A stretch of 64,000 nt of DNA. It comes from G965197005 sp965197005 (GTDB taxonomy: Bacteria; Pseudomonadota; Gammaproteobacteria; Pseudomonadales; Oceanobacteraceae). Both the position numbers and the translations under genes were made by a program. The stretch lies in NCBI GenBank assembly GCA_965197005.1, contig OZ239982.1, positions 2,170,001 through 2,234,000 on the forward strand, written 5' to 3'. A model generated the notes under the pieces. It did not search any database, was not told where the DNA came from, and worked only from the letters and a program-made list of their open reading frames with translations. Position 1 is the stretch's first letter. The number at the start of each line of letters is the position of its first letter. Shown here piece after piece: positions 28,091 to 37,548 of the stretch.

Positions 28091-28882
28091 TTGAATAATA
28101 AAATTCGCTTACATGGGTTTAATAACCTAACTAAGTCATTGAGTTTTAATATTTATGATGTGTGCTATACACGCACAGAAAAAGAACGCCAAGCCTATAT
28201 TGAATATATTGATGAGCTATATAATGCCGATAGACTAACGCAAATATTAACCGACGTGGTAGACATTATTGGTGCTAATATTTTAAACATTGCCCGCCAA
28301 GACTATGAGCCAGAAGGTGCCAGTGTCACCATATTAATAGCCGAACATGAGCTTGCACCTGAAACCGAAACCCAAGCAGAAAAACCCGGTCCTTTAAAAG
28401 ACTCCGTTGTCGCACATTTAGATAAAAGCCACGTTACCGTGCACACTTACCCAGAAAGCCACCCCTCTGGCGGCATCAGTACTTTTAGAGCAGACATTGA
28501 TGTATCTACCTGTGGCGTTATTTCCCCTTTACGTGCTCTTAACCACCTTATTCATAGTTTTGACTCAGACATTGTTATTGCTGATTATCGTGTGCGTGGA
28601 TTTACTCGTAATGTTGAGGGAGAAAAGCTCTACATCGACCATGACATCAGCTCTATTCAGAACTTTTTGACCGAGGACACCAAAAACAGCTATCAAATGA
28701 TTGATGTTAATGTGTATCAAGAAAATACCTTTCACACGAAAATGCTGTTAAAAGAATTTGAGCTAAACAACTATCTATTTACCAGCAATCCCGACGGCCT
28801 AAGTGATAACGAACGTCAGAGTATTGAAGATAAGTTACGCAAAGAAATGCTAGAGATTTTTTACTCACGCAATATGCCTTAG
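28091..28882 (+). CDS. speD: S-adenosylmethionine decarboxylase proenzyme SpeD
   Basis: 263 aa (E. coli 264 aa) with obvious end-to-end similarity from LHGFNNLTKSLSF to the terminal YSRNMP. The self-cleavage site that makes the pyruvoyl cofactor is K112-S113 (AHLDKSHVTVHTYPE). It supplies decarboxylated AdoMet for spermidine synthesis. No speE is present in the window. The start is TTG with GAGGA upstream, and no ATG gives a better N-terminus. Confidence 0.96.
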   Translation: MNNKIRLHGFNNLTKSLSFNIYDVCYTRTEKERQAYIEYIDELYNADRLTQILTDVVDIIGANILNIARQDYEPEGASVTILIAEHELAPETETQAEKPGPLKDSVVAHLDKSHVTVHTYPESHPSGGISTFRADIDVSTCGVISPLRALNHLIHSFDSDIVIADYRVRGFTRNVEGEKLYIDHDISSIQNFLTEDTKNSYQMIDVNVYQENTFHTKMLLKEFELNNYLFTSNPDGLSDNERQSIEDKLRKEMLEIFYSRNMP

Positions 28883-28967
28883 CCAATTTAAATGCAGTTT
28901 TTGCCATTTTTAGTTAAAAATCACGTCCCCACTTAGGTGCAGCCAGTGCAAATACCAATCCTTAAAG

Positions 28968-30128
28968 CTAGGGTTTTTTAGGACTCTCCAGCAAGTGTTC
29001 ATAGCGTTTATCGGTTAGCGTTTTAAGAAAAGCAACCAGCGCATCAACCTTTCTGTCGGTTAATTTTTTGGCGGTTAGGTCTTTTAGATTAATGGTTTTT
29101 TCTACCTCAGGTGCACCCCAAGGCTTGTTGGTTTCAGGGTTAATATTACGCTTGGTGTTATTGTATTTATCATAAAATAAGATGACTGTGCGTAAATCTT
29201 TAAATACACCATTGTGCATATAAGGTGCGGTAATGGCGATATTTCTAAGCGATGGCGTTTTAAATTTACCATCTTGGGCTTTATCACTAACCGCTGGATT
29301 TTCTAATAAGCCATGATCAATGTACTTTTTACCCAATTTATTTAAGCTAATTAACCTTGGATTTTTAGGCACACCAATATTGTGATATTCAAAATTAGTA
29401 AACGGCTCTTGTTTGCCATCTTCACGCTTGAGCTTATGGCAGGTTGAACAGTTCACATTTTGATTAGAGAAAAATAGCGTGCGTCCCAAGTCTTCCATTA
29501 GGGTTAAGTCATATTCACCACGCAAGAAACGATCATACTTAGAATCAAAGGGCATAAAAAATTCGCTCTTCTCAAAGGCTTCAATGGCATCGGTCATGGC
29601 TAAATACCATTTTTGACTATTTTGCCATATACGTTTGCCATATACCTGCTTAAAAGTACTTTGATAGTAGCTATTTTTGCTTAACCTTTGCATGATTTGT
29701 GCTTTGGACTTCATGCCCATTTCAACTGGATTTAAAGGTGGTCCTGCGGCTTGCTCAGCTAAGGTTGCCGCACGTCCGTCCCAAAATTGCCCACCTAAAT
29801 ACTGCTTGGTTTTTTTATCAAAATGAAATTTAGGGCTTAAACCTGCATAACCTGCAGTGGGGGCATTACGATTACCAAATGAATGACCGTCATCTCCTAA
29901 AGAAGCGATACCTAGAGATTGGGTCTTACGCCCATCACTAAAGGCATGATTTGGACTATGACAAGTTGAACAACTTTGGGTTTTATTGGCAGATAAGTTA
30001 GTCTCAAAAAACAAGGTACGCCCCAACTGTTGTTTAAGTGCAAGGCCATCTTTTTTATTTTTTGCCCATGTAAGCTGACTTGCACTCAGTAAAGTAAGGC
30101 TCATAAGCAATATAATTGGTTTTATCAT
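28968..30128 (-). CDS. Di-haem cytochrome c peroxidase/MauG-family protein
   Basis: 386 aa from ATG at 30128 (GGAG 7 nt upstream), giving a clean signal peptide. Two haem c sites: CSTCHSPNHAFSDG and CSTCHKLKREDG. Family blocks QFWDGRAATLAEQAAGPPLNPVEMG and FKTPSLRNIAITAPYMHNGVF are present. It acts in the periplasm as a peroxidase or a MauG-like oxidase. It is the last gene of the imelysin operon, its ATG overlapping the upstream stop (ATGA). Its substrate in this setting is unknown; iron or copper handling is an inference from context. Confidence 0.88.
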   Translation of the reverse strand: MIKPIILLMSLTLLSASQLTWAKNKKDGLALKQQLGRTLFFETNLSANKTQSCSTCHSPNHAFSDGRKTQSLGIASLGDDGHSFGNRNAPTAGYAGLSPKFHFDKKTKQYLGGQFWDGRAATLAEQAAGPPLNPVEMGMKSKAQIMQRLSKNSYYQSTFKQVYGKRIWQNSQKWYLAMTDAIEAFEKSEFFMPFDSKYDRFLRGEYDLTLMEDLGRTLFFSNQNVNCSTCHKLKREDGKQEPFTNFEYHNIGVPKNPRLISLNKLGKKYIDHGLLENPAVSDKAQDGKFKTPSLRNIAITAPYMHNGVFKDLRTVILFYDKYNNTKRNINPETNKPWGAPEVEKTINLKDLTAKKLTDRKVDALVAFLKTLTDKRYEHLLESPKKP

Positions 30129-31060
30129 TTTTTTCTCCGCATTTTTTGCCAATGTTCAAATACATGTAAAAATGGCATATATAAACATTGAATAACGCTA
30201 TTATATTGCTGTTTTTTATTTTCTTCTTGACCTAAGCCAATGTTTTCTATCTTTTTTATTTTTTGTCTTAGTTTCAATGTACCAAAAATCCAATCCCATA
30301 GCGCCAAATAACCTCCATAGTTAAAACGCATTAATTTAGCAGCATGGTGCATCTGATGTTGACTAGGGGAAATAAATACATGCTCAAGCCAACGTCCGTA
30401 GCTAAACTCAATGGCAGAATGGCGTAAGTGTGAGCCAAATAAGGAGAAAATAAAGAGAAATAAATTAGCACCTAAAACCGTGACTAAATTAATACGAGCA
30501 CCAAATAAACAAATACAAATGCCCGTTACCACACCTGCACTTAGAGCATAGCGTAATCCAAATAAAAAGCTCTCTATGGGGTGAACACGATAAAAGGTCA
30601 AAGGGTTAAGCCTTTGGGCACTGTGGTGGATTTTATGAAACTGCCATAAGATGTCACTGCTATGCAACCAGCGGTGTAGCCAGTAGCGGCTAAAATCACT
30701 CACAACAAACAGGCTAATGGTATAAATGAGTGTTGTCATCTCATAACTTAACTGACTACCGATTGGGGAGATATAAGGTTGCACCAAATAAAAAACCCAT
30801 AACGCAACCGTTTTAGCTGATAATAATAATGGTGCTATCAGATAAATTTTAATAAACCAACTGATAAAAAAGTAGCGATAATCAAGCAGTGCTTCAGGAT
30901 TTAGCCAATAATCTTTAAGACTATGCCATGTGAGTTGCTTACGTGCGCTTAGAGCAAAAATAAGCAAACTTAAAAGTGCAGAGCTGAGTAAGTATAACCA
31001 AAATAAGCGTTGCCCTGGGTTAAATAATGCGTCCCAAGGCATAGAGAGTTGTGCGAGCAT
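30125..31060 (-). CDS. Fatty acid hydroxylase/sterol desaturase superfamily membrane protein
   Basis: 311 aa with about four membrane segments. The diiron histidine boxes are visible: HRWLH, FHKIHHSAQ and QHQMHHAA. Family members hydroxylate or desaturate lipids. It sits in the middle of the imelysin/di-haem operon, overlapping both neighbours by 1-4 nt. This is not a usual partner, so it may modify a lipid or act on a small molecule linked to metal uptake. Confidence 0.85.
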   Translation of the reverse strand: MLAQLSMPWDALFNPGQRLFWLYLLSSALLSLLIFALSARKQLTWHSLKDYWLNPEALLDYRYFFISWFIKIYLIAPLLLSAKTVALWVFYLVQPYISPIGSQLSYEMTTLIYTISLFVVSDFSRYWLHRWLHSSDILWQFHKIHHSAQRLNPLTFYRVHPIESFLFGLRYALSAGVVTGICICLFGARINLVTVLGANLFLFIFSLFGSHLRHSAIEFSYGRWLEHVFISPSQHQMHHAAKLMRFNYGGYLALWDWIFGTLKLRQKIKKIENIGLGQEENKKQQYNSVIQCLYMPFLHVFEHWQKMRRKK

Positions 31061-32109
31061 TAGTCGCCATCAGCTTCCAAAATTTTAGCAACCACATCAA
31101 GGGATTTAACCAAGCTAAAGTAATAGTTGTTATGAACTTTTTTAAGCTCTGCAAAAAAGGCATGACCATTTTCCATTAGTGCCTCAGAGGAATTAATACG
31201 CTCACTTAATGCCTGTGCTTGTTGTAGCTCTTTTTGTGTTTTATCTAAGGCTTCTTGAGCGTCCATCTGAGCAATTAAGCTGGCAAAGTTAAGTCGTTTG
31301 GCATTGAGCATAAGCTCACTATGTGCGCTTAAAATAGCCTTAATAGCTGATATAGAGAGCTGACTTCTAACATATTCAAGACGTCTGGCATCAGGTTGTC
31401 CTTGATATTTGCGTGATAGCCCTAGGGCATCTCCCACACGCCACTCGTGTAACTTGTAAGAGCTGTTAATTAATGCGTTTAACAAAAGTGCCATTGCCTT
31501 ACCTTCATCTTGTAAAAAGGTGTTGAGATTGGCTTGATATAGGGCATCAATTTGATCAAAACGAGGACACAGATTACGACTAATAAATTGTGCAAATTCA
31601 AGTTCTTTGGAACTGATTTTATCATCATTAAAGAGGACAAACTCTAAGGCGTTAATGGTTTTATGGGTATTTTTAAATAAAGAGACATTGGCTTTATCAT
31701 CTGATTTTAATGCCCGTGCAATCTGTTTCGTAATATCTTCATTGCCCGTATGAAAAATATCAATAAATCTAGGCAAATCAACAGCTTGCTCATCAAGGTC
31801 GGTTAAAATATACTGTGCTTCTACTTTTTTCCATGCCGTCACTAATGCACTAAATTCCGACTTAATTATTTTGATATTTTGTACATCTGTTTTTGCTAAT
31901 GTATTTTGCAAAATATGACATTGTTTGCCCGCTTGTTTGGCATTTTTTTGAATAATATCTGTATAAATACCTGATAAAATTTGTGTTTTGCTAAGACTGC
32001 TAGTTTGCTTTTCTGTGGTTTTTTTTGCCTCAGTAGGTTCACTTTGTGAACAAGCAACCAGCGAAATAAGGGCAATAAAAGCAGTGCTTATTAAGATTAG
32101 CTGTTTCAT
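31060..32109 (-). CDS. Imelysin-family lipoprotein
   Basis: 349 aa. The signal ends in a lipobox (LVACSQSEP), so it is membrane-anchored. The alpha-helical imelysin core shows the variant HxxxxxxEFVLFN (HKTINALEFVLFN) in place of GxHxxEFLLWG, and ARRLEYVRSQL follows. Imelysin proteins (M75) bind iron or act in iron uptake; peptidase activity is doubtful. It is the second imelysin in the operon, overlapping the di-haem gene upstream by ATGA and the hydroxylase gene by one base. Confidence 0.85.
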   Translation of the reverse strand: MKQLILISTAFIALISLVACSQSEPTEAKKTTEKQTSSLSKTQILSGIYTDIIQKNAKQAGKQCHILQNTLAKTDVQNIKIIKSEFSALVTAWKKVEAQYILTDLDEQAVDLPRFIDIFHTGNEDITKQIARALKSDDKANVSLFKNTHKTINALEFVLFNDDKISSKELEFAQFISRNLCPRFDQIDALYQANLNTFLQDEGKAMALLLNALINSSYKLHEWRVGDALGLSRKYQGQPDARRLEYVRSQLSISAIKAILSAHSELMLNAKRLNFASLIAQMDAQEALDKTQKELQQAQALSERINSSEALMENGHAFFAELKKVHNNYYFSLVKSLDVVAKILEADGD

Positions 32110-33479
32110 AATGTCTCCAAAAATTGTATGAGTTGTTGGCGTTGTGTTTGTTTAAGTTGAGTAAAATTTTGCTTGGCAGCTTGGGCTTCGCCACCATGCC
32201 ATAAGATGGCTTCTTGCACACTTTTGGCTCGTCCGTCATGCAAGAAATAACGCTCTGTTCTTACACGGTGTCCAATGCCCCACAAAGGGGTGGTTTTCCA
32301 TTCTTTTTCATTAGCCATAAATTCCGAGCGTCCATCGGCTAATTCTGCGCCTAAATCATGTAGTAAAAAATCGCTATAAGGGTGAATGGTGGTTTTATCA
32401 TCTAGTTTAAAAGACGGCTGATGACATACATTACAACCAGCTTGAGCAAATAATTTTTGTCCTTGCAACTGGGCTTTGTTTAAAGCAACAGGTTTAGGGG
32501 CTTTTTGTTTCGCCAAAAAAAAGCTAATTGCAGCCAATCTGGTTGGTGGTAAATCTAATTTGCCCTGTGGTGAGGCTCGCCCTTTGGGTGCTTGCATGCA
32601 AGCAGTTTGTTTTTTACTGCAAAGCTCATGGGGAAAAAATGCATTAGTTAAGCCCATGTCATTAGCGGCGGCATCAGCAGTTTGCATCATAATAGAATCT
32701 TGTGATGCCTTATAGCCAAAACGTCCTAGTGTTTTTTTCTTAGTCACTGGATTTACAACCCAGTTTACACGCCCTGATATGCCATCTTTATTGGCTTGCT
32801 GTGCTTTGGCCAGAGCTAAAATCTGTGCTTTTGGTATGCGCTCAATTAAACCTACTCCAATAATCGCAGGTGCTTGGCGCAAACTGACTTTGGTTTCTTT
32901 ATCTAACGCCCCATAATTAAGTGAAGATAAAACAGGCTGATAAGAGGTTAAAACCACTTTGGTGTTATCAGCAAGCCGAACAACTTTATGCTGTTTTTTA
33001 ATGTCTGTTTTTGCCTCAAAGGGGACTTTTTTTGTTCCATTAATGCCAATTTGTGCCCCGTATGTGGAATCAGGCACCAGCATATCGGCATAAGATTTAA
33101 TATGATGTAATGTTGGTTTAGATAGTTTAAACACCAAGCTGCGATGAACACTGCCGTCGGCATTAAAGGGGGTTGCGGAATTTTGTTTTTGATGGCAACT
33201 GTTACAAGTATTGGCATTAAATATAGGCCCTAAGCCATCTCTTGCTGTCGTTGCGCTGGGTGCTTCAACCCAAGGAATGGCAAAAAAAGAACGACCAAGC
33301 ATAAATAAATCTATTTCTTCATCGTTTAAGCCTGCAACACGCTGATTAAATAAATTCTTTGCGGTGGCTTTGCTAAACAGCCCACTATTGCTCGCATGCG
33401 CTTTAAAACTAAAACTTAATAAAATACATAAAGCCAAACCTAAAAAGCTCCAGAGACTGGAGCTTTTTATTATTGACAT
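32106..33479 (-). CDS. Di-haem oxidoreductase (DUF1111, 'thiol oxidoreductase' family)
   Basis: 457 aa from ATG at 33479. A start at 33506 would overlap the upstream gene and has no ribosome site. It carries a Sec signal peptide and two haem c motifs: CNSCHQKQNS (near residue 90) and CNVCHQPSF (near 355). Blocks LGRSFFAIPWVEAPSATTARDGLGPIFN and TTPLWGIGHRVRTERYFLHDGRAK fit the DUF1111 family, which is regularly found beside imelysin genes. Its first codons contain a strong terminator-like hairpin, so expression probably depends on read-through. Confidence 0.88.
   Translation of the reverse strand: MSIIKSSSLWSFLGLALCILLSFSFKAHASNSGLFSKATAKNLFNQRVAGLNDEEIDLFMLGRSFFAIPWVEAPSATTARDGLGPIFNANTCNSCHQKQNSATPFNADGSVHRSLVFKLSKPTLHHIKSYADMLVPDSTYGAQIGINGTKKVPFEAKTDIKKQHKVVRLADNTKVVLTSYQPVLSSLNYGALDKETKVSLRQAPAIIGVGLIERIPKAQILALAKAQQANKDGISGRVNWVVNPVTKKKTLGRFGYKASQDSIMMQTADAAANDMGLTNAFFPHELCSKKQTACMQAPKGRASPQGKLDLPPTRLAAISFFLAKQKAPKPVALNKAQLQGQKLFAQAGCNVCHQPSFKLDDKTTIHPYSDFLLHDLGAELADGRSEFMANEKEWKTTPLWGIGHRVRTERYFLHDGRAKSVQEAILWHGGEAQAAKQNFTQLKQTQRQQLIQFLETL
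33441..33469 (-). terminator. Perfect 13-bp hairpin between imelysin and di-haem genes, inside the signal-peptide codons
   Basis: TAAAAAGCTCCAG and CTGGAGCTTTTTA flank a 3-nt loop. On the minus strand the descending arm ends in TTTTT, the form of an intrinsic terminator. It starts 15 nt after the imelysin stop but lies within codons about 4-13 of the next gene. Confidence 0.75.
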
Positions 33480-33483
33480 CAAC

Positions 33484-34809
33484 TTAAAGAGGAGTTTCTT
33501 CTTCATCAGTTACGTCTTTTTCAGTTAGGCTAATGTCATGTGCTTTTGCAACCACAACCATTTTGTCGCCCAGTTTACGCAATTGGTTTTTCAAAATGAC
33601 AATGTTTTGTACTTCTTTACCATTTTCTGGGTGAATTTGGTAATCAAAGTGCATTTTGCTCTTAGCTAGTTTATTAACTTTAGCAATACGCTTTTCAATA
33701 TCTGCCATTAGCTTGCTCACTTCTTTTTTGTCTTTTTTAGACAAGGCATCAAAAGGGGCTTTACCATAGCTTTTGCCATTGTATTTACCAACCAATACAT
33801 TTTTGAAACCCATGTAGTTGGTTTCTAAATCACGGTGAGTGTTATCAGAGAAGCAAGAGTGCTCATCTTCTTCACTTGGCGTTAAAACAGCAACAGCGAT
33901 ACGCTCATTCGCTAATTCTGATTTAATAAACATACCCATGCCAGCAAAGATGTCACGTAGTGCAGCTTCTGTGGCAATGTTTTTATCTTTGTTTTTACCG
34001 CTTAGTTTGCCTAATAGGGCTTGACGATATAGACCATCATTACCTTTTTGCTGTTTTTTCCAAGCACTGGTAACTAGCGCAACGTCAGCAACTAATTTGT
34101 CTCCAGCAGCTTTTAGGTAGTCTAAACGACGGGCAGCATTTTTATCAGAGGTAAAATCAGATAGTGGACGCTGACCTGCAACCATAGCACCGTTAGTTAC
34201 TTTATCTGCAACTAGGTTGTTGTAATCTTGATCTTGACCCCATAGTAAAAATTCAATAGCGTGGTAGCCAGATGCAACGTTTGCTTCACCACCGTTTTCA
34301 TTTAATGCAGTAATTGCATCAACGGTAATTTTACTTACGTCTACAGCTTCAGGTTTTTCACCAGCAGGTGTAAATTTACCTTTGCTATCAATGATGTTAC
34401 CGCTAGTGCGTTTGTGATCTGCATCTAAAGTGTAATCAATCATGTTTTCATCTAGTGGCCATGCATTAATTTGACCTTCTAGTGCGCCGTATGCGTCTGC
34501 AATCCAGCCTTCTTCTGCATCAATTGGTCCATTAGAAAGACGGAAAATTTCAGATTGACCGTAGCTTTCACGAGATTCAAGCCATGCTTTTTTAGCTGCT
34601 TTTAAAGTGGCAGCACTAGGGCTTTTTACAAACTTATTTAATGCACTTTGTAACTTTTTAGCGTCATCTAGGCTGTCGCTATAAGTATCCAGCGCAATGT
34701 TAGAGTAAGTTTCTAGTATTTTTTGGTTGTTGTTAGCAGAGACATTAGTGCTGATTAGTGCTGTCGCAGCAACACCCAAAACTAACGTCATTTTGCGGAT
34801 ATTATTCAT
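33484..34809 (-). CDS. Imelysin-family periplasmic protein (IrpA-like)
   Basis: 441 aa with a signal peptide ending near NVSA-NNN. The imelysin motif GxHxxE is intact (ASGYHAIEFLLWGQDQD). Further blocks are RESYGQSEIFRLSNGPID and DLETNYMGFKNVLVGKY, as in IrpA/IcmP-type proteins required for growth in low iron or induced by it. It is the first gene of the five-gene operon. A Fur-like site sits just upstream, and a hairpin directly after its stop would make it the most expressed gene of the set. Confidence 0.9.
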   Translation of the reverse strand: MNNIRKMTLVLGVAATALISTNVSANNNQKILETYSNIALDTYSDSLDDAKKLQSALNKFVKSPSAATLKAAKKAWLESRESYGQSEIFRLSNGPIDAEEGWIADAYGALEGQINAWPLDENMIDYTLDADHKRTSGNIIDSKGKFTPAGEKPEAVDVSKITVDAITALNENGGEANVASGYHAIEFLLWGQDQDYNNLVADKVTNGAMVAGQRPLSDFTSDKNAARRLDYLKAAGDKLVADVALVTSAWKKQQKGNDGLYRQALLGKLSGKNKDKNIATEAALRDIFAGMGMFIKSELANERIAVAVLTPSEEDEHSCFSDNTHRDLETNYMGFKNVLVGKYNGKSYGKAPFDALSKKDKKEVSKLMADIEKRIAKVNKLAKSKMHFDYQIHPENGKEVQNIVILKNQLRKLGDKMVVVAKAHDISLTEKDVTDEEETPL

Positions 34810-34835
34810 ATTAATCCTCGTTTGATTTATGTTTG

Positions 34836-34854
34836 TTCAATGATTTTGATTATC
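34836..34854 (-). promoter_or_regulatory. Candidate Fur box upstream of the imelysin operon
   Basis: The minus-strand 19-mer GATAATCAAAATCATTGAA matches the Fur consensus GATAATGATAATCATTATC at 14 of 19 positions, with the first hexamer and the central block intact. It ends 26 nt before the start codon, where it would overlap the promoter. Iron repression fits the imelysin genes. Confidence 0.6.
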
Positions 34855-34939
34855 TTTATAGTCATAAAGAGGGTTTCATATTACGCCATTTATTTATTTT
34901 GTAAAACAAAAATCACTTTAATTCAAAAAAAATTTAAGG

Positions 34940-36907
34940 TTAACCATTTTTAATTATATTGCGTAGCAAAAAGCGATTAGGAGATAACGCATCTAACAGC
35001 ATTTGAGAAACAGGTGGCGGCTCTAAATGTATCTGCCGTGCCAGTAGTTCTCCACATAATAATGTAGAACTCAAACCTCGTGAACCATGACCAATATTGA
35101 CATACAAACGATGGCTATAAGGCGTGGCTTGCTTAATCGGCTTATGTGCACAATGCTTGAGTTTGGCAAATTGTTGTGTAAATGCTTGGGGTTCAATTAA
35201 TGCGCCCACTAGGGGTAAATAATCCGGGCTACAGCAGCGCACACCAACACGCCCGCCTAAAATGTGTTTGCTGTGCGCCATTTTCTGCCAGCTTTCTGAT
35301 AATTCTGTGAGTATTTGCAAATTAGCTAAATGCTCACTATGACGTATATGCGTACTCTCATCATTAATCTGATAACTGGCACCTAAGCAATGAAAGCCAT
35401 CTTTAGCAGGGGCAAGATAACCTGAGGCGCACAGCACCTGTTTTAAATCAGGGCTATGACTAGCATCTATATAACTAATTTGTCCACGAATGGGCTTGCT
35501 AGGCAACTGATATGCTGGCAGCAAACTGGCACATTCATTGGCATTGGCAAATACCAAGGCTTGCGTTTGTTGTACCCCTTGTTGACTATGTAATCTAAAG
35601 CCCGAATCGTGCATGCTAAAATCCAGCAGCTCATCAGTTTCTACTTGGATATTAGGGTGATTTAATAATGCTTGGCATAAATGCACAGGACTTACCCAAC
35701 CTCCTTGGGCAAACAACAGTGAGGGTGTTGTTTGATAATGACTGGCGGTTACTAAGCTGTTTGGTAATTGTGTTTGTGCTAAAAAACGCTGTTGCCGATT
35801 GGCTTCTTTAGGGCTATATGCCAACTGCTGCAAACCACACATCTGAAAATGCTCCGCTGCGAGTAATTTGGGCAAAAGACTTAGGCTATATGCATAACCA
35901 GCAAGATAAAATTGGTTATGCAAACTGTGTTCATCAACCGCCAGTTTAATATACAACCCACCAACAGGATTGCCCGATGCGCCCTGAGCGATGCCCTGCT
36001 TATCCAATACTCGTACTTGGTATCCTCGAATCGCCAAAGCATAAGCCGTACTCGCACCTGCTAAACCAGCACCAACAATGGTAACCTGTTGAATAGGGGA
36101 TTGTTGAAGTGGCGGCAAGTGCCAGCTTTTAACACGCATATAGCTTATAGGTACTGCGCCTTGGGTTTGTTGATAAACGCCTTTGAGCATGTGCCGTTTA
36201 TGACCAAAACCTGCTACTTTTTGCACTTTAAAGCCAGCACCTAACAGCCCTCGTTTAACCATGCCTGCGGCGGTAAATGTTGCCACACTAATATCCGTAT
36301 TAGGACATAACTCTAAGGTTAAAGCATTGATACGTGCCATTTGTACAAACAGGGTATCAGACCACATATCAGGATTTTTAGCTGGGGCAAAACCATCTAA
36401 AAACCATGCCTGTACAGGGCTATGAAAATGCGGCAACACTTGGTTTATATCATTAAAGTCAAGGGTCAAACTCATGCGCTTATCTGCCCATAGCAGATTA
36501 TGCCGCCCTGTTGCTCGCTTAGGATAATCCTGCAATAAAACTTCAGCTAGCTCACTCATTTCTTGCCATAAACCAAGTGCCTGCCGTAAATCTGCGGTAT
36601 TTAATGGGTATTTTTCTACACTTATATAATGCAGCCAAGCATTGGGGCTGGCTGTTTGCATAAACAGTTTGGCACAGGCTAGAAAATTCAAACCCGTACC
36701 AAAACCCGTCTCAAATACTGTAAATCGCCCTTGGTATTCGCTAAAACGAGAGGCTAAATCATTATGTTGCAAAAACACATAACGGCTTTCTGCTAAACCA
36801 TTTTCTTGGCAAAAATAAGGGTCTTGAAACTGGCAAGCAATGGGGACACCTGCGGCATTCCAAGTAAGCGTTGCATGTTGATTTGTCACTAGCCTGTGCG
36901 CTTTCAA
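34940..36907 (-). CDS. mnmC: Bifunctional tRNA wobble-uridine methyltransferase/FAD oxidase MnmC
   Basis: 655 aa, normal for MnmC. The N-terminal SAM-methyltransferase (about 1-245) has VFETGFGTGLNFLA and AWFLDGFAPAKNPDMW. The C-terminal FAD domain has VTIVGAGLAGASTAYALA and a terminal GHGSRGLSSTLLCGELLA. It finishes the mnm5 modification of U34 in tRNAs. The start is TTG directly after the upstream TGA, with AGGT 6 nt before. An internal GTG six codons in is possible. Confidence 0.95.
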   Translation of the reverse strand: MKAHRLVTNQHATLTWNAAGVPIACQFQDPYFCQENGLAESRYVFLQHNDLASRFSEYQGRFTVFETGFGTGLNFLACAKLFMQTASPNAWLHYISVEKYPLNTADLRQALGLWQEMSELAEVLLQDYPKRATGRHNLLWADKRMSLTLDFNDINQVLPHFHSPVQAWFLDGFAPAKNPDMWSDTLFVQMARINALTLELCPNTDISVATFTAAGMVKRGLLGAGFKVQKVAGFGHKRHMLKGVYQQTQGAVPISYMRVKSWHLPPLQQSPIQQVTIVGAGLAGASTAYALAIRGYQVRVLDKQGIAQGASGNPVGGLYIKLAVDEHSLHNQFYLAGYAYSLSLLPKLLAAEHFQMCGLQQLAYSPKEANRQQRFLAQTQLPNSLVTASHYQTTPSLLFAQGGWVSPVHLCQALLNHPNIQVETDELLDFSMHDSGFRLHSQQGVQQTQALVFANANECASLLPAYQLPSKPIRGQISYIDASHSPDLKQVLCASGYLAPAKDGFHCLGASYQINDESTHIRHSEHLANLQILTELSESWQKMAHSKHILGGRVGVRCCSPDYLPLVGALIEPQAFTQQFAKLKHCAHKPIKQATPYSHRLYVNIGHGSRGLSSTLLCGELLARQIHLEPPPVSQMLLDALSPNRFLLRNIIKNG

Positions 36908-37459
36908 TCATTGACCTAAGTTTTGCAAATCTTTAATGAGCATTTTACTAATCAAATCGACATCTTTTAATTCGTCTTTGGCTTTCCAACTAAATGCGGC
37001 TATTTTTATATTGGCAGCGGTCTCATCAAGATACTCATAACGGGTGGTATATTTACTTGCGCTAAAGCGTGCAACTGCTTGTTTGTCTTGTATCACCTCA
37101 ACCTGATGACTAATTTCAGGCTTACTTAGTGAGTTACCACCTAGCGAATAACGGCGTAAATAATCTATTTTAATATCCAGTTTTGCCCTATCGCTGTCTT
37201 TGCGTTTCGCCAGTAGCTTATTTTCTAACATGTATTTTCTTAGGGCATTTAAAAACTGTTGTTTAAGTTTTTTTTGTGAGGCAAAACTCGTGTTCTCTGT
37301 ATTTGCACCTTGTTCTTGCAAATTAAGCGTTAGATTTTGAATTTCATACTTGGTTATTCCTTTATGAATAGGCGTAGGCTCAAGCATATATTGGTAGGGC
37401 GATGACGCACAGCCAACAAAAGCGAATAAAGCAAACATAACAACAATCACAAAGCGCAT
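36908..37459 (-). CDS. Uncharacterised lipoprotein
   Basis: 183 aa from ATG at 37459, which has AAGGAG 6 nt upstream (a frame extension to 37495 does not). Lipobox FVGCASS. The rest is a mixed alpha/beta domain with IQNLTLNLQEQG, ARFSASKYTTRYEYLDETA and a C-terminal helix KMLIKDLQNLGQ. This recalls small envelope lipoproteins with a curli-assembly-like or DUF4410-type fold, but I cannot name it. It probably shares a transcript with mnmC, whose start touches its stop. Confidence 0.72.
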   Translation of the reverse strand: MRFVIVVMFALFAFVGCASSPYQYMLEPTPIHKGITKYEIQNLTLNLQEQGANTENTSFASQKKLKQQFLNALRKYMLENKLLAKRKDSDRAKLDIKIDYLRRYSLGGNSLSKPEISHQVEVIQDKQAVARFSASKYTTRYEYLDETAANIKIAAFSWKAKDELKDVDLISKMLIKDLQNLGQ

Positions 37460-37548
37460 AACAAACTCCTTTAACAAATAAATTAAAAATAGCAAAATAT
37501 AAGCATATCATCATTCCGTTTTCGTGCAATTTTGCCTATCATACTAGC

